DNA from: Nematostella vectensis
Taxonomy: Eukaryota; Cnidaria; Anthozoa; Actiniaria; Edwardsiidae
Assembly: GCF_932526225.1 (NCBI RefSeq)
Contig: NC_064043.1
Span: 14,816,085-14,880,084 of the forward strand
Direction of reading: 5' to 3'
DNA length: 64,000 nt
Shown here in pieces: positions 12,411-23,794 of this stretch. Positions within the stretch are counted from its first letter, which is position 1, and every line of letters begins with the position of its first letter. The notes under the pieces are model-generated. The model ran no database searches, had not been told where the DNA came from, and worked only from the letters and a program-made list of their open reading frames with translations. A program made the translations under genes and the position numbers.

Positions 12411-14360
12411 GGCAAGACTTTTGAAGCTATCACTGTCCAGTAAGTGCAATGCCTAGGGTTTTTTACTTTCAGTGATGTGCAATGCTCTTCAGTGTCTGTC
12501 AACTTTTTGCTTTGTTGATGTGCAATGACCCTTGAACTATCATTGCCCAGTAAGTGCAATGCCTTTTTTGGGGGGCTTTACCGTTCAGTAATGTGCAAAG
12601 CTCTTCAGTGTCTATCAACTACACCTTTTGCTGTTCAATAACGGGAAAGGGATATTCATTTGTGCCAAACGTTGTATCGTTAACGTGCATTGTACGTTCA
12701 TCAACATCGCACGAAACATCCTTAGCGTGACTCGACTTTCAATAACAATGATTGAATATGCGCGAACATTCAATAGCATCAACGGACAATCAATAACGCA
12801 ATTGGGCATTCATTCGGGATGGAATGAACATTCTTTTGCATGCAATCGAAAATTCAATTACACGTTTGGACAATCAGAAGCGTTTATTGACAATCAGTTA
12901 TAAAAAATAGAAAACTCATTAGTGCTATTAACATAAACAAAGACAACCAATAAGCCTTTTCAGACAATCATGTTCATCAATGTGACAATTCATCAATGTG
13001 GTTTGACAACCATTTATCCGATTTCAACCAAACAACAAGGAAAAATAAAATTTCATTAGAGTTACTATTTTTCTCTTTTCTTCAAACAGTGGGATCCTAA
13101 AATTAAGAAAAATATAGAACTATAAAAAATTTTTAACAAAAAACAAGACAAACAAACAACACTTTTTGTGGAGGGTTTATAAAAGCAAAAAATATATACT
13201 CACTCGTTCGCTATAGAAAAACAGAAAACGTTTGTATGAGAAATGCCGCCAAGAAACCCCTCGAACACAGGGAAGAGCTAGAAGAGGGGAGAGAGAGCGT
13301 ACCGCCAAGTATGTGGTCAAATTGGAAGAAATATCACAGTCACTTTGGCTATTTCGCCCACTAACGGTCTTATCTTCCACTTTTCATCGGGGGAATGAAT
13401 TCACAAAGATTCAACGACTTCACAAACACGACTGAATCTTTACCCCAACGAAAACGTCATTTTTATTTACGACGGTGCACCAGCGCGCCATAACCCACTA
13501 GATACCGGCCCAAACACTGAGCTAAAAAGTTACCGCCCTACAGCATATTTCTCTACATCGGAGGCTACAACATAGGAACAGTCACGGGAGCGAAATGTGG
13601 GCAATGGTTTCGTTTTATGCAAACCTATATACCTCGCTTTGTTAATAGAGATCAATCTCAGGTATAAATGTCACTTCAAAAATCGAAATAAAACTAATGA
13701 TATTTTCTTTTCTTATAATGTTTGTTTGAATCGAACAAATGATTGTCAAACCACATTCATGAATGTCACCTTGATGAACATGATTGTCTGAAAAGGCTTG
13801 TTGATTGTCCTTGTTTATGTTAATAGCACTAGTGAATTTTCTATTTCGTATAACTGATTGTCATTAAACGCTACTGATTGTCCAAACGTGCAATTGAATT
13901 TTCATTGGGCGCAAAAGAATGTTCGTTCCAATCCAATTGAATGTCCAAGTGCGTTATTGTTTCTCCGTTGATGCTAATGAATGTTCAGGAATATTCAATT
14001 GTTATTGAAAGTCGAGTCACGCTAAATGATGTTTCGAGCGATGTTGATGAACGAACAACACACGCTATCGATGTAACTTTTGGCACAAATGAATGCCCCT
14101 TTCCCGTTAATGAACAGCAAAAGGTGTATTTGTTTAGTTGATGTGCAAGGACTCTTTGAGCTATCACTGTCCAGTGGTGTCAGTGCAATGCCTTTTGGCT
14201 TTACTATTCAAAAATGTGCAATGCTCTTCGGTGTCTATCAACTATTTGCTTGTTGACGTGCAATGACTCTTTGAGCTATTACTATCCAGTAATTGCAGTG
14301 CCTTGGGTTTTTACTGATTTTTAGTGATGTGCAATGCTCTTCAGTGTCTATCAGCTATTT
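12411..14360. repeat. Tandem array of about 110-bp units, split by a fold-back insertion
   Basis: Two units lie at 12,411-12,621 and two at 14,127-14,360, each with TGATGTGCAATG, CTATCA, CCAGT and CTCTTCAGTGTCTATCA. The array is continuous if the element at 12,622-14,126 is removed. Confidence 0.8.
12622..14126. mobile_element. Non-autonomous fold-back element with long inverted arms
   Basis: It starts CACCTTTTGCTGTTCAATAA and ends with the complement at 14,126, flanked by TA on both sides. The arms are about 400 bp (12,622-13,030 and 13,720-14,126). The right arm extends inward with sequence also present at 533-1,180. No coding sequence is recognised in the 13,030-13,490 centre. A TA target duplication fits Tc1/mariner-type mobilisation, which is an inference. 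Confidence 0.8.
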
Positions 14361-14714
14361 GTTCGTGTTGAGGCTGTTTATGTAGTGTCTCTGTCAAGCA
14401 CTATTTTGTATAGTGTGTACTGCTATACGAGAGAACTGCACCCTGTCTGTCAGTCTGAGTAATGTGCACTTGTTTGTGTACTGGTTTATGATTCCAACAC
14501 ATATAGTTCCTGTATAATTTTAGTCCGCCTCTGACAAATCAGTGATTTTAATATAGTAGTCCTATTTTTATCATATTCTTATTCATTTCTTCTCTCTATA
14601 TATGATAAGGTTAACATATAAGCCTAAGACAAGGCTAATCTCATGACATATACTCACAATTTCATAACGTATATGTTTATTTCTCTTTTTTTTTAAATAA
14701 TAATTTCCCTTATT

Positions 14715-14960
14715 TGTTTCCAATTATTTTCATTATCTTATTGTCTATCGATAATCTATTCTTTTCTAAAGACTCCCTTTCTCCTAGCTTCTTTCTTAGT
14801 TCTTCTTTGGTTTGGAGTTCTTGTTGGTTTATGTGTTTTCTCCTTAATATCAAAGCTTTTAACAAATTGGCTTTTTCTTTCTCCTTCCTTTCTCTTTTTC
14901 TTTTCCTTTCTTCTTCTTCCTTATCTGCATCCTCTATGATTCTTCTTAGAATGCTTTCCT
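14715..14960 (-). CDS. Possible coiled-coil open frame without a start codon
   Basis: The minus frame is open for about 80 residues of Lys/Glu/Arg-rich heptad-like sequence (for example ELQTKEELRKKLGERESLEK). It could be a coiled coil from a transposon ORF1, or simply purine-rich DNA. No homology is recognised and no upstream exon was found. Confidence 0.2.
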
Positions 14961-15455
14961 ATGAAGTGAATATGGGTGTTTTTATTATTTGAGTTATTTT
15001 GTTATTAATCATGATTAGGGAGACCGTTTTTTATATAGTTACTTTATTTTATAAAGTTACGTTTTTTTAAGTGTAGTTTGTTAGTTCCTAACGCTCATTA
15101 TGTTATCTTATGGTAAGTTAAGTTGGTAATTATGTATTTGTAATTATATAATTGTAATCAAACATGTTTGTGAGCCTCTAGTTGCACTTCTTGGTATTCC
15201 GTATCCGGTATCCTTATAAGGTAGTACGCATAATGTGGTTATTATTATTATGGGTTGTTGCAGAATGCTTCACGGTAGATTCACTTTATCAGGGGCCATG
15301 GAAAATACCGTGGACACTTGTCGTTATGTTTCTGTTCTCCAATAGCCATGGATCACCTAGCCTATATTATTTTATTATAATTCATAGGATTAATATTTAA
15401 AGGGACATCTGAATCTTAATTAGATAAATCAATTATATGTATGTATTTTCAATAC

Positions 15456-16037
15456 CTTGGAGCAACCATATGCAAGCAGGTCCGCGTCTTCAATTAAGGC
15501 AGGATCTGCCACACCAGATTTCATAAGGTAGGCAATTTGCGCGTCTGCTTCGTACGGGGCTACAACATATTGCACTTTCTCAGATACGCAAGTCTGTTAA
15601 TAAAAATAAGCATCATATAAATATACGTTAGAAACAGTAACAGGGCAGGGTTGTTAAAAGAATCTATTTTATTCCTTACCTATTTTTCTGTCTTCTTTTA
15701 TTTTCAACCTCTTTCGCTGGCAGTGCCAACTCGTCAAAAATGACCATTGGGGTTACCCCAGCCCCTGTCAGAAGTTTTAAGTGTTTGAGATAGCCTGCTT
15801 TTAGTCTGTAGAAAGCAAAATATTTTATAAAAAAATTGTTGATTTAGGCGACTCTTCCTCGAATTCCTTACTCACCCATCGCGATTCCCCTGGTCTCGCA
15901 TGGAAAGATACAGAAATTTATGGATCCAACACGACGCATCTACCGCTACTGTCTTCCCCTTGAACACTTTTATGTTTTTTTAACTGGAAAATGCCAGGTA
16001 TTTTCTTAAGAAAAGGAAGAATGCTGTTAATCCCTAT
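15456..16037 (-). pseudogene. EXO1/XPG-like 5' nuclease, N-terminal domain, degenerate
   Basis: Three exon-like pieces are seen. Piece 1 (16,037-15,876) starts GINSILPFLKK, where EXO1 proteins have MGI; the initiator is ATA, and one frameshift precedes VFKGKTVAVDASCWIHK. Piece 2 (15,805-15,680) has VTPMVIFDELALPAK and follows piece 1 in phase. Piece 3 (15,593-15,456) has [15 protein letters not shown] and [10 protein letters not shown]. The metal-binding acids of the XPG N and I blocks are all visible. Piece 3 does not join piece 2 in phase, so the helical-arch exon seems lost. All junctions have GT/AG. The gene lies at the right end of the TIR-bounded 7.8-kb element and is probably its cargo. 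Confidence 0.8.
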
Positions 16038-16142
16038 GTTTTGGTCATGCTTTCTTACAGCTGGGTACGCGCGCTATATCAACGGCGGAGAGATGTTTAC
16101 TCAACGACGGCTAGCACCAAATAGGCTGGAATTTCTATTTTA

Positions 16143-16180
16143 CCTATGATGCTTTGCGGTTGTAGTGCGCACACCGCCTG
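16143..16180 (-). repeat. Right terminal inverted repeat of the 7.8-kb element
   Basis: Complement of 8,382-8,419, followed directly by the 9-bp target copy GTAGAAATC. Confidence 0.85.
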
Positions 16181-16232
16181 GTAGAAATCGTAGCTCTTCT
16201 ACGCCCCAAATATGGGCATACAAGAAAAAGAA

Positions 16233-16544
16233 GTAATATTTGTATCATTTCATCTTAGGTTCGCTAATAAGAATTATACTGATGATGAAATTAATCAAAT
16301 GAATTGACAGGAAAAGTCTGTTCTTATTCAAAAAGATCCTGTCACGTGCTAGGAATTTTGATCACATGGTTCAAATATTCCTCCGCGATGTACTAAAAAG
16401 TAATGCAGCACCAGCTGGAGAAAATGTAGACTTCTTTTATAGAGTTGAGTTCCAGCAGCGAGGTAGTCCACACATTCATGCTTTGTTCTGGGTTAGAGAT
16501 GCTCCACAGTATGGAAAGAGCTCTGAAAAAGAGATTATTGACTG
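16233..16544 (+). pseudogene. Helitron Rep (HUH nuclease) fragment
   Basis: The translation shows NYTDDEINQMN, then an in-frame stop, then KDPVTC, a one-base frameshift, RNFDHMVQIFLRDVL and finally FYRVEFQQRGSPHIHALFW. The last segment is the hallmark Helitron Rep block with the His-hydrophobic-His metal motif. The downstream catalytic tyrosines and the helicase are absent. It is a dead fragment next to, but outside, the 7.8-kb element. Confidence 0.85.
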
Positions 16545-16889
16545 ACTTAAAGAAAAGCAGAAGCAAATCAGGCGCGTACGCGGATTTGCCGAGGGGAAGG
16601 GGGTGCGCAGACTTGCAGTCGGCTTGCATATATTAACATAATTTATGCATGTAATCATTAACTGTGACGTTATCGCCATTTGGTCAGTGGGACACTCTGG
16701 TATTTATCCGAAACCCGCACTCCCCGTATTTTTTTCTTTTATTTCACAAAACCATCATGAACACCAAGTCTTAAAGATACACTTGATGATTATCTTTGGC
16801 GCCAGCCTTCATTCGTTAACATATTTTTGTGTGTTAACATAAACATAGACTAAATTTTAGTTCCTAGAGCTTACACATTCCTAGAGTTT
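16545..16889. other. No gene seen
   Basis: Short AT-rich spacer between the Helitron fragment and the hAT pseudogene. Confidence 0.5.
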
Positions 16890-17410
16890 CTTAGGCGCTC
16901 AAAACATTACTTAGTAGCATACGTCTTGGTTTCGCGTTTGCGAATCTGTCCACCACCCTGTCGAGGCTCAGGTTCTCTGCGGTATCCCTGTGGACGAATA
17001 GCAGGAGTAGGGCGTTGAGCCGGCCGCCGGTCATTGTACTGCGGCGCACATCCTTGATGAAGCGCAGTGAGGAGTTTGCCCTTTCCACTGTCGTGGACGT
17101 GACCGGCAAAAGGAGCAAAAGACGAAGAATCCTGCCTTAATGCCATCACCTTGTGGGACAGGGTACCACCCAGATTGGAGGGCTTATCCTTTTCCGACTG
17201 CCAGAGGAGACGCCATCTAGCCACTTCCTCCATGAAACCCTCTGGATTTGGAAGATCATCCCAATAGTGTCCCCAGCTCGACCGCTTTCCCACCAACTAG
17301 ATGATCGAATGGTTGTGGAATGAGAGCCAAACCAAGAGTTGACAGTATCGAGAGCTTAGAGAATCTATACAAAAGAGATGCAAAAGAGAGCATTCTATTT
17401 CAATACAGGT

Positions 17411-17612
17411 TGACTATAAGAAATATGAAAATGTCTAAAATGCCTAAAAACCACTGGTTAGGGTACACAATCTGGTATCTGTTTATGACATTCAGTGAAG
17501 CTATTTGGGTTTCCAGTGAGGAACATGTAGCGGATGCACACAATTTTAATACAATTAGACAACATTGGTATTCAAATCGTGTTCCATTTTCCAGTTTCTT
17601 GAAGTCAAACTT
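17411..17612. repeat. Dispersed repeat shared with 44,868-45,060
   Basis: Same orientation, moderately diverged, including CACTGGTTA, TTTGACATTCAGTGA-like and GTTCCATTTTCC blocks. It lies within an intron-like gap of the hAT pseudogene. Confidence 0.6.
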
Positions 17613-19834
17613 TATTGAAACAGGAGCATAACAGTAATCTGGCAATACAAGGAGATAATGTAACAAAAGCAGGGCAGAACACACGGCCTAAACAAAACGA
17701 GGCTCACGTTACAGATGAACAACAACAAAAAACTCCTGAATGCATACGATATGGTGGTACGCCATTAAGATCTTCGATACAAGGGGATTATCTATACATT
17801 AATTAGATACAAAAAGTGAGAAATCAGTATATCTCGTTCAATTTTTTAAATGAATAATTACCTGGACTGGAGTTGTTTCACGAGTTCAGTGATGTATTGG
17901 GTGAACACAGCAGCACGGTAGTACTCCTAGAGTGGCTGAAGCTCCTCCGTGGTTCTCCCTGAGGGTCTGGCGACCACATAGACAAGGTCTTGTGATCTCG
18001 GCATTAGCATCTTTCGCTTTCTTGGCCATCTCAGCGTAAATGGACGCAAACACCATATCACTATCTCTCAACGCCTCCCTCAGGGCCTCCGTCTTTCTGA
18101 CAACCTCATCAAATGCTGATTAAATCTCAAGGCTTTCCCCTTGGAGTAACGTAGCCAAGTCGTGTGTGTATCTGTTTATACGGATAAAACGATTTGTTGT
18201 TAGGAATTGCAATTAACAAAAACTACTAAGGCACACATTTTCATTCACAAAATATGTCTCAAAACTTACCGGAATGAAAAACGAACTGTCTCAAATGCTG
18301 CCAGAAACGGAGAGCTGGTTACGGTGTTAAGGAAACCAGAAGCCTCTGTGAGGGTCTTCCGGTCCCACTTTAACGTGTTGTCTTCTACCATCTGGTCGAG
18401 ACAGTTGACGATGGCCCGTACATGTCATGAACGTCCTGGAATATCTGGTGCTTCTCCACCCATCTAGTCTGACAGAGGGCCTTCACCGTTTTCTTTTTCA
18501 TACTCTCCTCCAAATTTGAGGTGAACTTTTCAATTTCATATTCTAGTGCCCTTGTTCTGCGCAGAAAAAACAATGGGTATCACAATGACGGTAGTTACCC
18601 AAAGCTGAACACCTGATAAAAGTTACATTTTTAGTGCATGATCGATTAATCAACTCTACTACAAATTTGACCTTATGCCGTATCCCACTCACCGCTTGAG
18701 AGAGTTGTTGAAAAAGCGGCCAAGAGCAGCCAGGTTCTCCATCATACTGAACACCATTGGTATCTTTGAAGAGTGGACCAGCGCTAGATTTAGGTCATGA
18801 CTCGCGCAGTGTATGTACACTGCCTTGGGGTTCTTTTCCAGTATCCGCGCAGCACAGCCTCTCTGAGATCCTGACATGTTACCTAAAATGTGAAGAAATA
18901 CACTGGTAAAAACACCGGCGACGAAATTAAAGGTCCTACAATTTCTGAAGTTATACAGAATATGCAGAACTCTGGGTGTACCTGCGCCATCATAGTTCTG
19001 CCCGCGCATCTGAAGTACGTCCAGGCCCTTGTTCTTCAAAAAGGTAATGATTGTATTGCTGATTGCTTCCCTGTTATAGATGAACAAGACTCAAACCCAA
19101 GAAGTCGCTCTGGCTTGTCATCTTTGAGATATCGAACGGCTATGCCTGTAGAGAAATTCAAAGTATCTATGAAAAAATAGAAGTATTTTCTTATATAAAC
19201 AAACGTGGACTTTTATACCTAACTGTTCCCAGTTCGAGATATCCGTGACCTCGTCTGCTATAATGCAGTACTTGGCACCAAACTCTTGTGCTTTTATTTC
19301 TGAGATGATAATTTCCTCTACTTCTCGTAAACAGTCAAGCAGCTCGTTTTGACTTAGGGGGGAGAAGTAGTTGCGTTTCTACTGTTCCCTTTGACTCGCA
19401 TTCATTCGCAAATCGATTCTCCTCTCGGGGTTCAGTTGGGTTTCGACAAACCCATCCATCATGGCTTAGGCTAGGCGATGGCTTTGGAGCTTCGCGTGCT
19501 GTTTGGCATCAGCATGAATCTTCCTAAGCTCCTTATGTGGCCTTGCAACCCAAACCTCTGCTCGAGTTGAGTCAAACTTTCCATCATGGGGGAAAAGGAT
19601 GCAGGACAGGCACGCTCCTCCGTTATGTTGCTTGGAGTAGTAGATCCAATGGTATTTCTTGAGAATTCCCTGAGGAAAGTACCTCTTAGTAGGATTTTCC
19701 CTTCTGCTATCTTTACCCTTTATTGGAGGCGGTTTGAAAGCCTTATGAGGGACCCTGTTTTTTATTAGATACAGTTTTTCTTCGTCTGAAAACTTCTCCA
19801 CGGAACAAAAATTTGGAGTTCATTATTTGCTGTA

Positions 19835-20345
19835 GCTGGATTTGCTTGGGCGTGTGCCGGGATAGGATCCACTTGGGCGTGTTCCGGGATGGGATTCACT
19901 TGGGCGTGTTTCGGGATGGGATCCACTTGGACGTGTGCTGGGGTGGGATTCACTTGGCCTTGTGCCGGGGTAGGAGTCACTTGGGCGTGTGCCGGGATGG
20001 GATCCACTTGGGCGTGTGCTTGGGTGAGATTCACTTGGGCGTGTGCCGGAATGGGATTCACTTGGGCGTGTTCCGGGATGGGATTCACTTGGGCGTGTGC
20101 CGGGATGGGATCCACTTGGGCGTGTGCCGGGATGGGACCCACTTGGGCGTGTGCTGGGGTGGGATTCACTTGGGCGTGTTCCGGGATGGGATTCACTTGG
20201 GCGTGTACCGGGATAGGATCCACTTAGGCGTGTGCCGGGGTGGGATTCACTTGGGCGTGTGCCGGGACAGGATTTAGTTCGGCGTGTGCCGGGGTGGGAT
20301 CCACTTGGGCGTGTGCCGGTTTGGAATCTGCTCGGGCGTGTAGCG
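19835..20345. repeat. 30-bp coding-compatible minisatellite, about 17 copies
   Basis: The units read GGGCGTGTGCCGGGATGGGA plus ACTT-type spacers. On the minus strand they encode decapeptides such as HAQVNPIPAH. They lie in the N-terminal exon of the hAT pseudogene, where the 30-base period keeps the frame. Confidence 0.9.
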
Positions 20346-21096
20346 GGGTAGCATTTTGCGGGGTATGTGATGAACGGATCGATTGATGAGACTCTTTTAA
20401 AGAAAATGTGGTGTAGTTGTTTTCAAATTTTCTCTTGGTAAAGACTATAATCACCTTTTAATTCAATTTATATTACGTTATTAATTATATCTTTAATTAA
20501 GTTTTAAAATTAAAATCACTACTTAATCTTGTAATTGAGTTGTTAAAAACATTATCATATCCACAAAATTCGATTGATTTTAATGGTGAGTGCTAATTAA
20601 TTATAAGAAAATTATATTTTTGGCTTCGTGTGGAATCTAAGAGCCAGAAATAAGTGGAGAAATGGTGGTTATAAAATGAAGTCTAAAGTAAAATGTAATT
20701 ATCACCAATCATACTTGTCGTAACACGTGTTTGTTCCAAAATGAACTTGGTTTATCCTGAGATTATAGTTAGGCAAGAATTTTATAGTTTACACAATATC
20801 TTGTTCATTTCTTAATTAATTATGTCTTTCTGCTTGCTTGATTCTTTAGAATTGAATTAATACAGCAAATACAAACGGCTAATCATTCATCCTGTACGCC
20901 TACAAAATCTTTATTTCGTTTGAGTATCCCGCCGTAATCACTTATCGTAATCACTTATAAAAGCAAAAATGAAAATACCCAAGTTTCGATGTCATACGAT
21001 AATTATCTTAGTTATTGACTTACCTGTTGCTGCCCGCCGATGTAGAAAAGCTGTTATTTTGGGAGGATCAAGCTTTGGTTTCTTCTTCGGCGCCAT

Positions 21097-21640
21097 CGTT
21101 ACACTAACAGGATTTTCTAGACTTTCTAGCGTGGTTTCGTCAAAACCTAGCGCGCATCCTATTGGTTAGAAATTGACAGCTGGAGGGAAAGCCGGGAAAG
21201 GCTCAACTGCTCTAACATAAAACTTGATTGTTAGTGTATGTGTTTTACCTTAATTCTTTCTATGCCGGGAATCAAAGTACTAATTAACAAACTATGAACT
21301 TGTAATGAATATCTAACACAAGGGAGCGTAGCGTGCGAGCAGTGTAAACACGATATAAAGTGACACAGGGTTGATTGTTTTGGATAATTGTGGCTTTCTA
21401 ATTTGTAATCACTCAATTAATTAATAAATGTATACAATTTTTTTCAGATATAACACCAATTGCAATTAAAACCGAGAAATGGTGGGGCGAATTTACGCCA
21501 CCAGCCACACCATGTGGCAAGCCCCACCACAGCTGCAAGCACGCTAGGCAGGACAAGTTCAAATTAAACAGAAGTTGGTTAAGCAATAAATCGCTGAATA
21601 TGTCAGGCAATATAGGAATGCAGAGCAGCCTCTTGTCTGG
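21097..21640. other. No gene seen
   Basis: Flank between the hAT and DIRS remnants. A short direct repeat (GCAGAGCAGCC, CTTGTCTG) occurs at about 21,621 and 21,694, at the 3' side of the DIRS copy. Confidence 0.45.
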
Positions 21641-21732
21641 CATACATCCCTGCCGTTAGAAAGCAATGAGTAATCGTTTTGGTAGGCTATAGAGCAGAGC
21701 AGCCGCTTGTCTGACATACACTTTACAATAGT

Positions 21733-23170
21733 AGCCTAGTGAGACAGACCCGAACTCATAGACGTAGGGCGAATATAGATCTTAAATGCGTCGGAACGCC
21801 AGCGACCAAGTCTCCGAATTTGTGTATCGGTCATACCGTTTTCAGCTGCCCATGTGGCGGCTCCGATTCTAAAGCTATGGGATTTATACCTAGAACAGTC
21901 CAGACCACAAAAAACAAGAGCACGCTTCAATTCTCGCGTGAATGAATCGGTCCGTACGGCAGACCCATCTACGTTGCAAAATAGAGGGCCGGGCCGATCG
22001 CCTCGTAAACGGAAGAATTTAAGCAGAAAATCTACCGGACAAAAGAGCGGTATCCCCCTTTGTGAATAATTACGGAAAATGGTCTACGCTCGGTGTAATG
22101 TTTGTAATCGGTTATGACCAGCTTGACAGCCTGAATATCCTTAGCATTTTTAAGAAAGGTGACCGCTTGGTAACGTAGTATAGCGGATTCCCGATTCGGG
22201 GCCTTGGCCGATGGCTCACCCACGAGAAAGAAACCATAAAAAGCGGTCAAAAACATTGTCTGAAACATCACCCGGAAATAAGGTGAGGAAATGGTATGGC
22301 CGAGCGCTTGGACCAAACGATGCAGCACATCTCGCGTAATTGGAAAAAGCATATCAGGCCGAGAGCAGAGCCTTCTGTGGACCGAAATTATCTTATTGAC
22401 TAAGAATGTTTTAGTAGGATCAGGATAATTTGCGAGTTTGTGAACGTTACTTAAACCCGACATAAAGGTAGAGATAGTAGAGGGAGCAAATTGTTGCGCT
22501 GATAAATATGCCACAAAAAAGGCTATATTACTCACGCTGATCGGTAGCGATAAGAAAGATGTATTACAAAACAGCCATGAAAATTCCAAATATTTCTGCC
22601 ATGCCCGAGGATAGGTTTTTCTAGAAGCCATTGTGAAAGCGGCTGTCAACAAAGCGCTCAAACGAGACTCCAACTCTCAGGCAGAAATTGACGGGGGATT
22701 TCCGTGGCTAGAAGGTCCGCCTCGGGTGAAATCTCGCGGAACTTCTCGACCTGTAAGCGCGATAATAGGTCACTTTTTGTGTTAAGGATTCCAGCAATAT
22801 GCTTTGAGCGAAACAAAATATTGTGCTTCAAGCAGGTTAGGACCAGGTGACGGACCAATACCATAACCTTCGGCTCGCGGGAGGTTTGCTTATTTAGGAT
22901 TTCTACTACAGCCCTGCAGCATTCGTATGTAATTTTAGAGTGCGAGACGTAAGCCATCTGAGGACAGAGAGAACGAGCGCCCGTTAAAGTCTTGCAAAAA
23001 GGTTAACCAAACGGGCATATCCTCTTTGGAGCCTTTAGTCAAACGTATATGATGATAAGATTTACGCACTCCAATAGTTAAACCGTATAACCTTCTTAGA
23101 AAACTACGTGCTGGCACAATCACGCAATTGCAAAAACTCAATAAACCAATTAACGATTGCAACTCCTGTA
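21733..23170 (-). mobile_element. DIRS-type tyrosine-recombinase retrotransposon, 5'-truncated
   Basis: From upstream to downstream: the end of the reverse transcriptase with its connection (23,162-22,935, GVRKSYHHIRL, GSKEDMPVWLTFLQ); an RNase H-type end (22,957-22,658, VLVRHLVLTCLKHNILFRSKHI, DLLSRLQVEKF); and a tyrosine recombinase (22,673-21,736). The recombinase keeps HSFRIGAAT (His-x-x-Arg) and the nucleophile region FKIYIRP. A frameshift near 22,050 splits it. The box-I arginine, normally in a GFLRVGE-like motif, is Leu here (YGFFLVGE). Gag and most of the RT are absent. DIRS elements integrate through the recombinase rather than a DDE integrase; this copy is inactive. Confidence 0.9.
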
Positions 23171-23794
23171 ATGTGACGCGGTTTCTACTAAGGAAATAGG
23201 ATGTTTCTAAAACGAGAAGCGGGGAACAGGGATCTGGGAACGAGTGATCAGCGGTAGGGCACAGCGACGTAGCAACCTCACGTGCGTCTCTTTGGCTCTT
23301 CTCTCGTTAAAATGGATGGTAAGTGAAATCTCTGACTCTGTTTCTAAGAATTATGAATAATTCATGCGCCCATTGAATCGAATCTAATACGTTTCTCTTA
23401 TTTTAGATGTGATAGAGATCAAGTCAAGTGAAAGGTATGTTGAAAGGGATAATATGATAACAGTTTGCTTGGGTAGTTTAGTGCGAGCTAAAATCGCAAT
23501 GGTAAACTTGAAAAGAGATTTATGGAAACATATTTTGAATCCGTAGATATTTTTGCAATCCTACATTGCCATGACTTCAAATTCTCATCCCATAGTGATG
23601 AAAAGCACTCAAAAAGCACACAAATTTTAGGTGTTATTTTAAGTATTTTTATGATTATTGATGTTGAAAGCTGCTGTTTTCCGTGACCATGACCCTTCTT
23701 TCCTCTAACATCAAGTTGACTGTTTACTAAATTAGACTATTGCAAAATGTTATTACTTTTCTGGCCCCATTTAATTGTTCCTCTGCACACTTTA
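23171..23794 (+). other. Mostly featureless; two weak exon-like segments at 23,311-23,440
   Basis: ATGGATG|GTAAGTG at 23,311, and TTTTAG followed by a short frame (VIEIKSSE) ending AAAG|GTATG near 23,440, could be the first exons of a plus-strand gene. Nothing downstream supports it. Confidence 0.2.

Larger units (their letters stand above)
8373..16189. mobile_element. 7.8-kb DNA transposon with 38-bp TIRs and 9-bp target duplication
   Basis: The 9-mer GTAGAAATC occurs at 8,373-8,381 and at 16,181-16,189. Immediately inside lie inverted repeats of about 38 bp (8,382-8,419 and 16,143-16,180), both starting CAGGCGGTGTGCGCACTAC. This is a clear element boundary. The right end encodes an EXO1/XPG-like nuclease pointing inward on the minus strand. 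The left end has an inward plus-strand exon with a basic N-terminus. Between them are younger insertions: a LINE end, a PIF/Harbinger derivative and a fold-back element. XPG-type nucleases are known cargo of AcademX transposons, but those make 3-4 bp duplications. Nine bases would suit Mutator- or Merlin-type elements, so the superfamily is open. Confidence 0.8.
16890..21096 (-). pseudogene. Intron-containing hAT transposase, multiply broken
   Basis: The first exon (21,096-21,024) starts MAPKKKPKLDPPK, a nuclear-localisation-like basic run, and ends at CAG|GTAAGT. The second exon (from 20,444) runs into a repeat-coded region with a CAA-to-TAA stop at 20,224. Next come a TTF-type zinc-finger region (19,801-19,466, GGACLSCILFPHDGKF), the hAT block IADEVTDISNWEQL (about 19,240-19,260), GQNYDGAG|GNMSGSQRG joined across a short intron (about 18,890-18,990), YIHCASHDLNLALVHSS, QTRWVEKHQIF (18,480) and the C-terminal dimerisation region TVERANSSLRFIK...RRSTM (about 17,090-17,030). 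At least four frameshifts and two stops interrupt it. hAT elements cut and paste; this copy cannot make a transposase. Terminal repeats were not identified. Confidence 0.85.
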
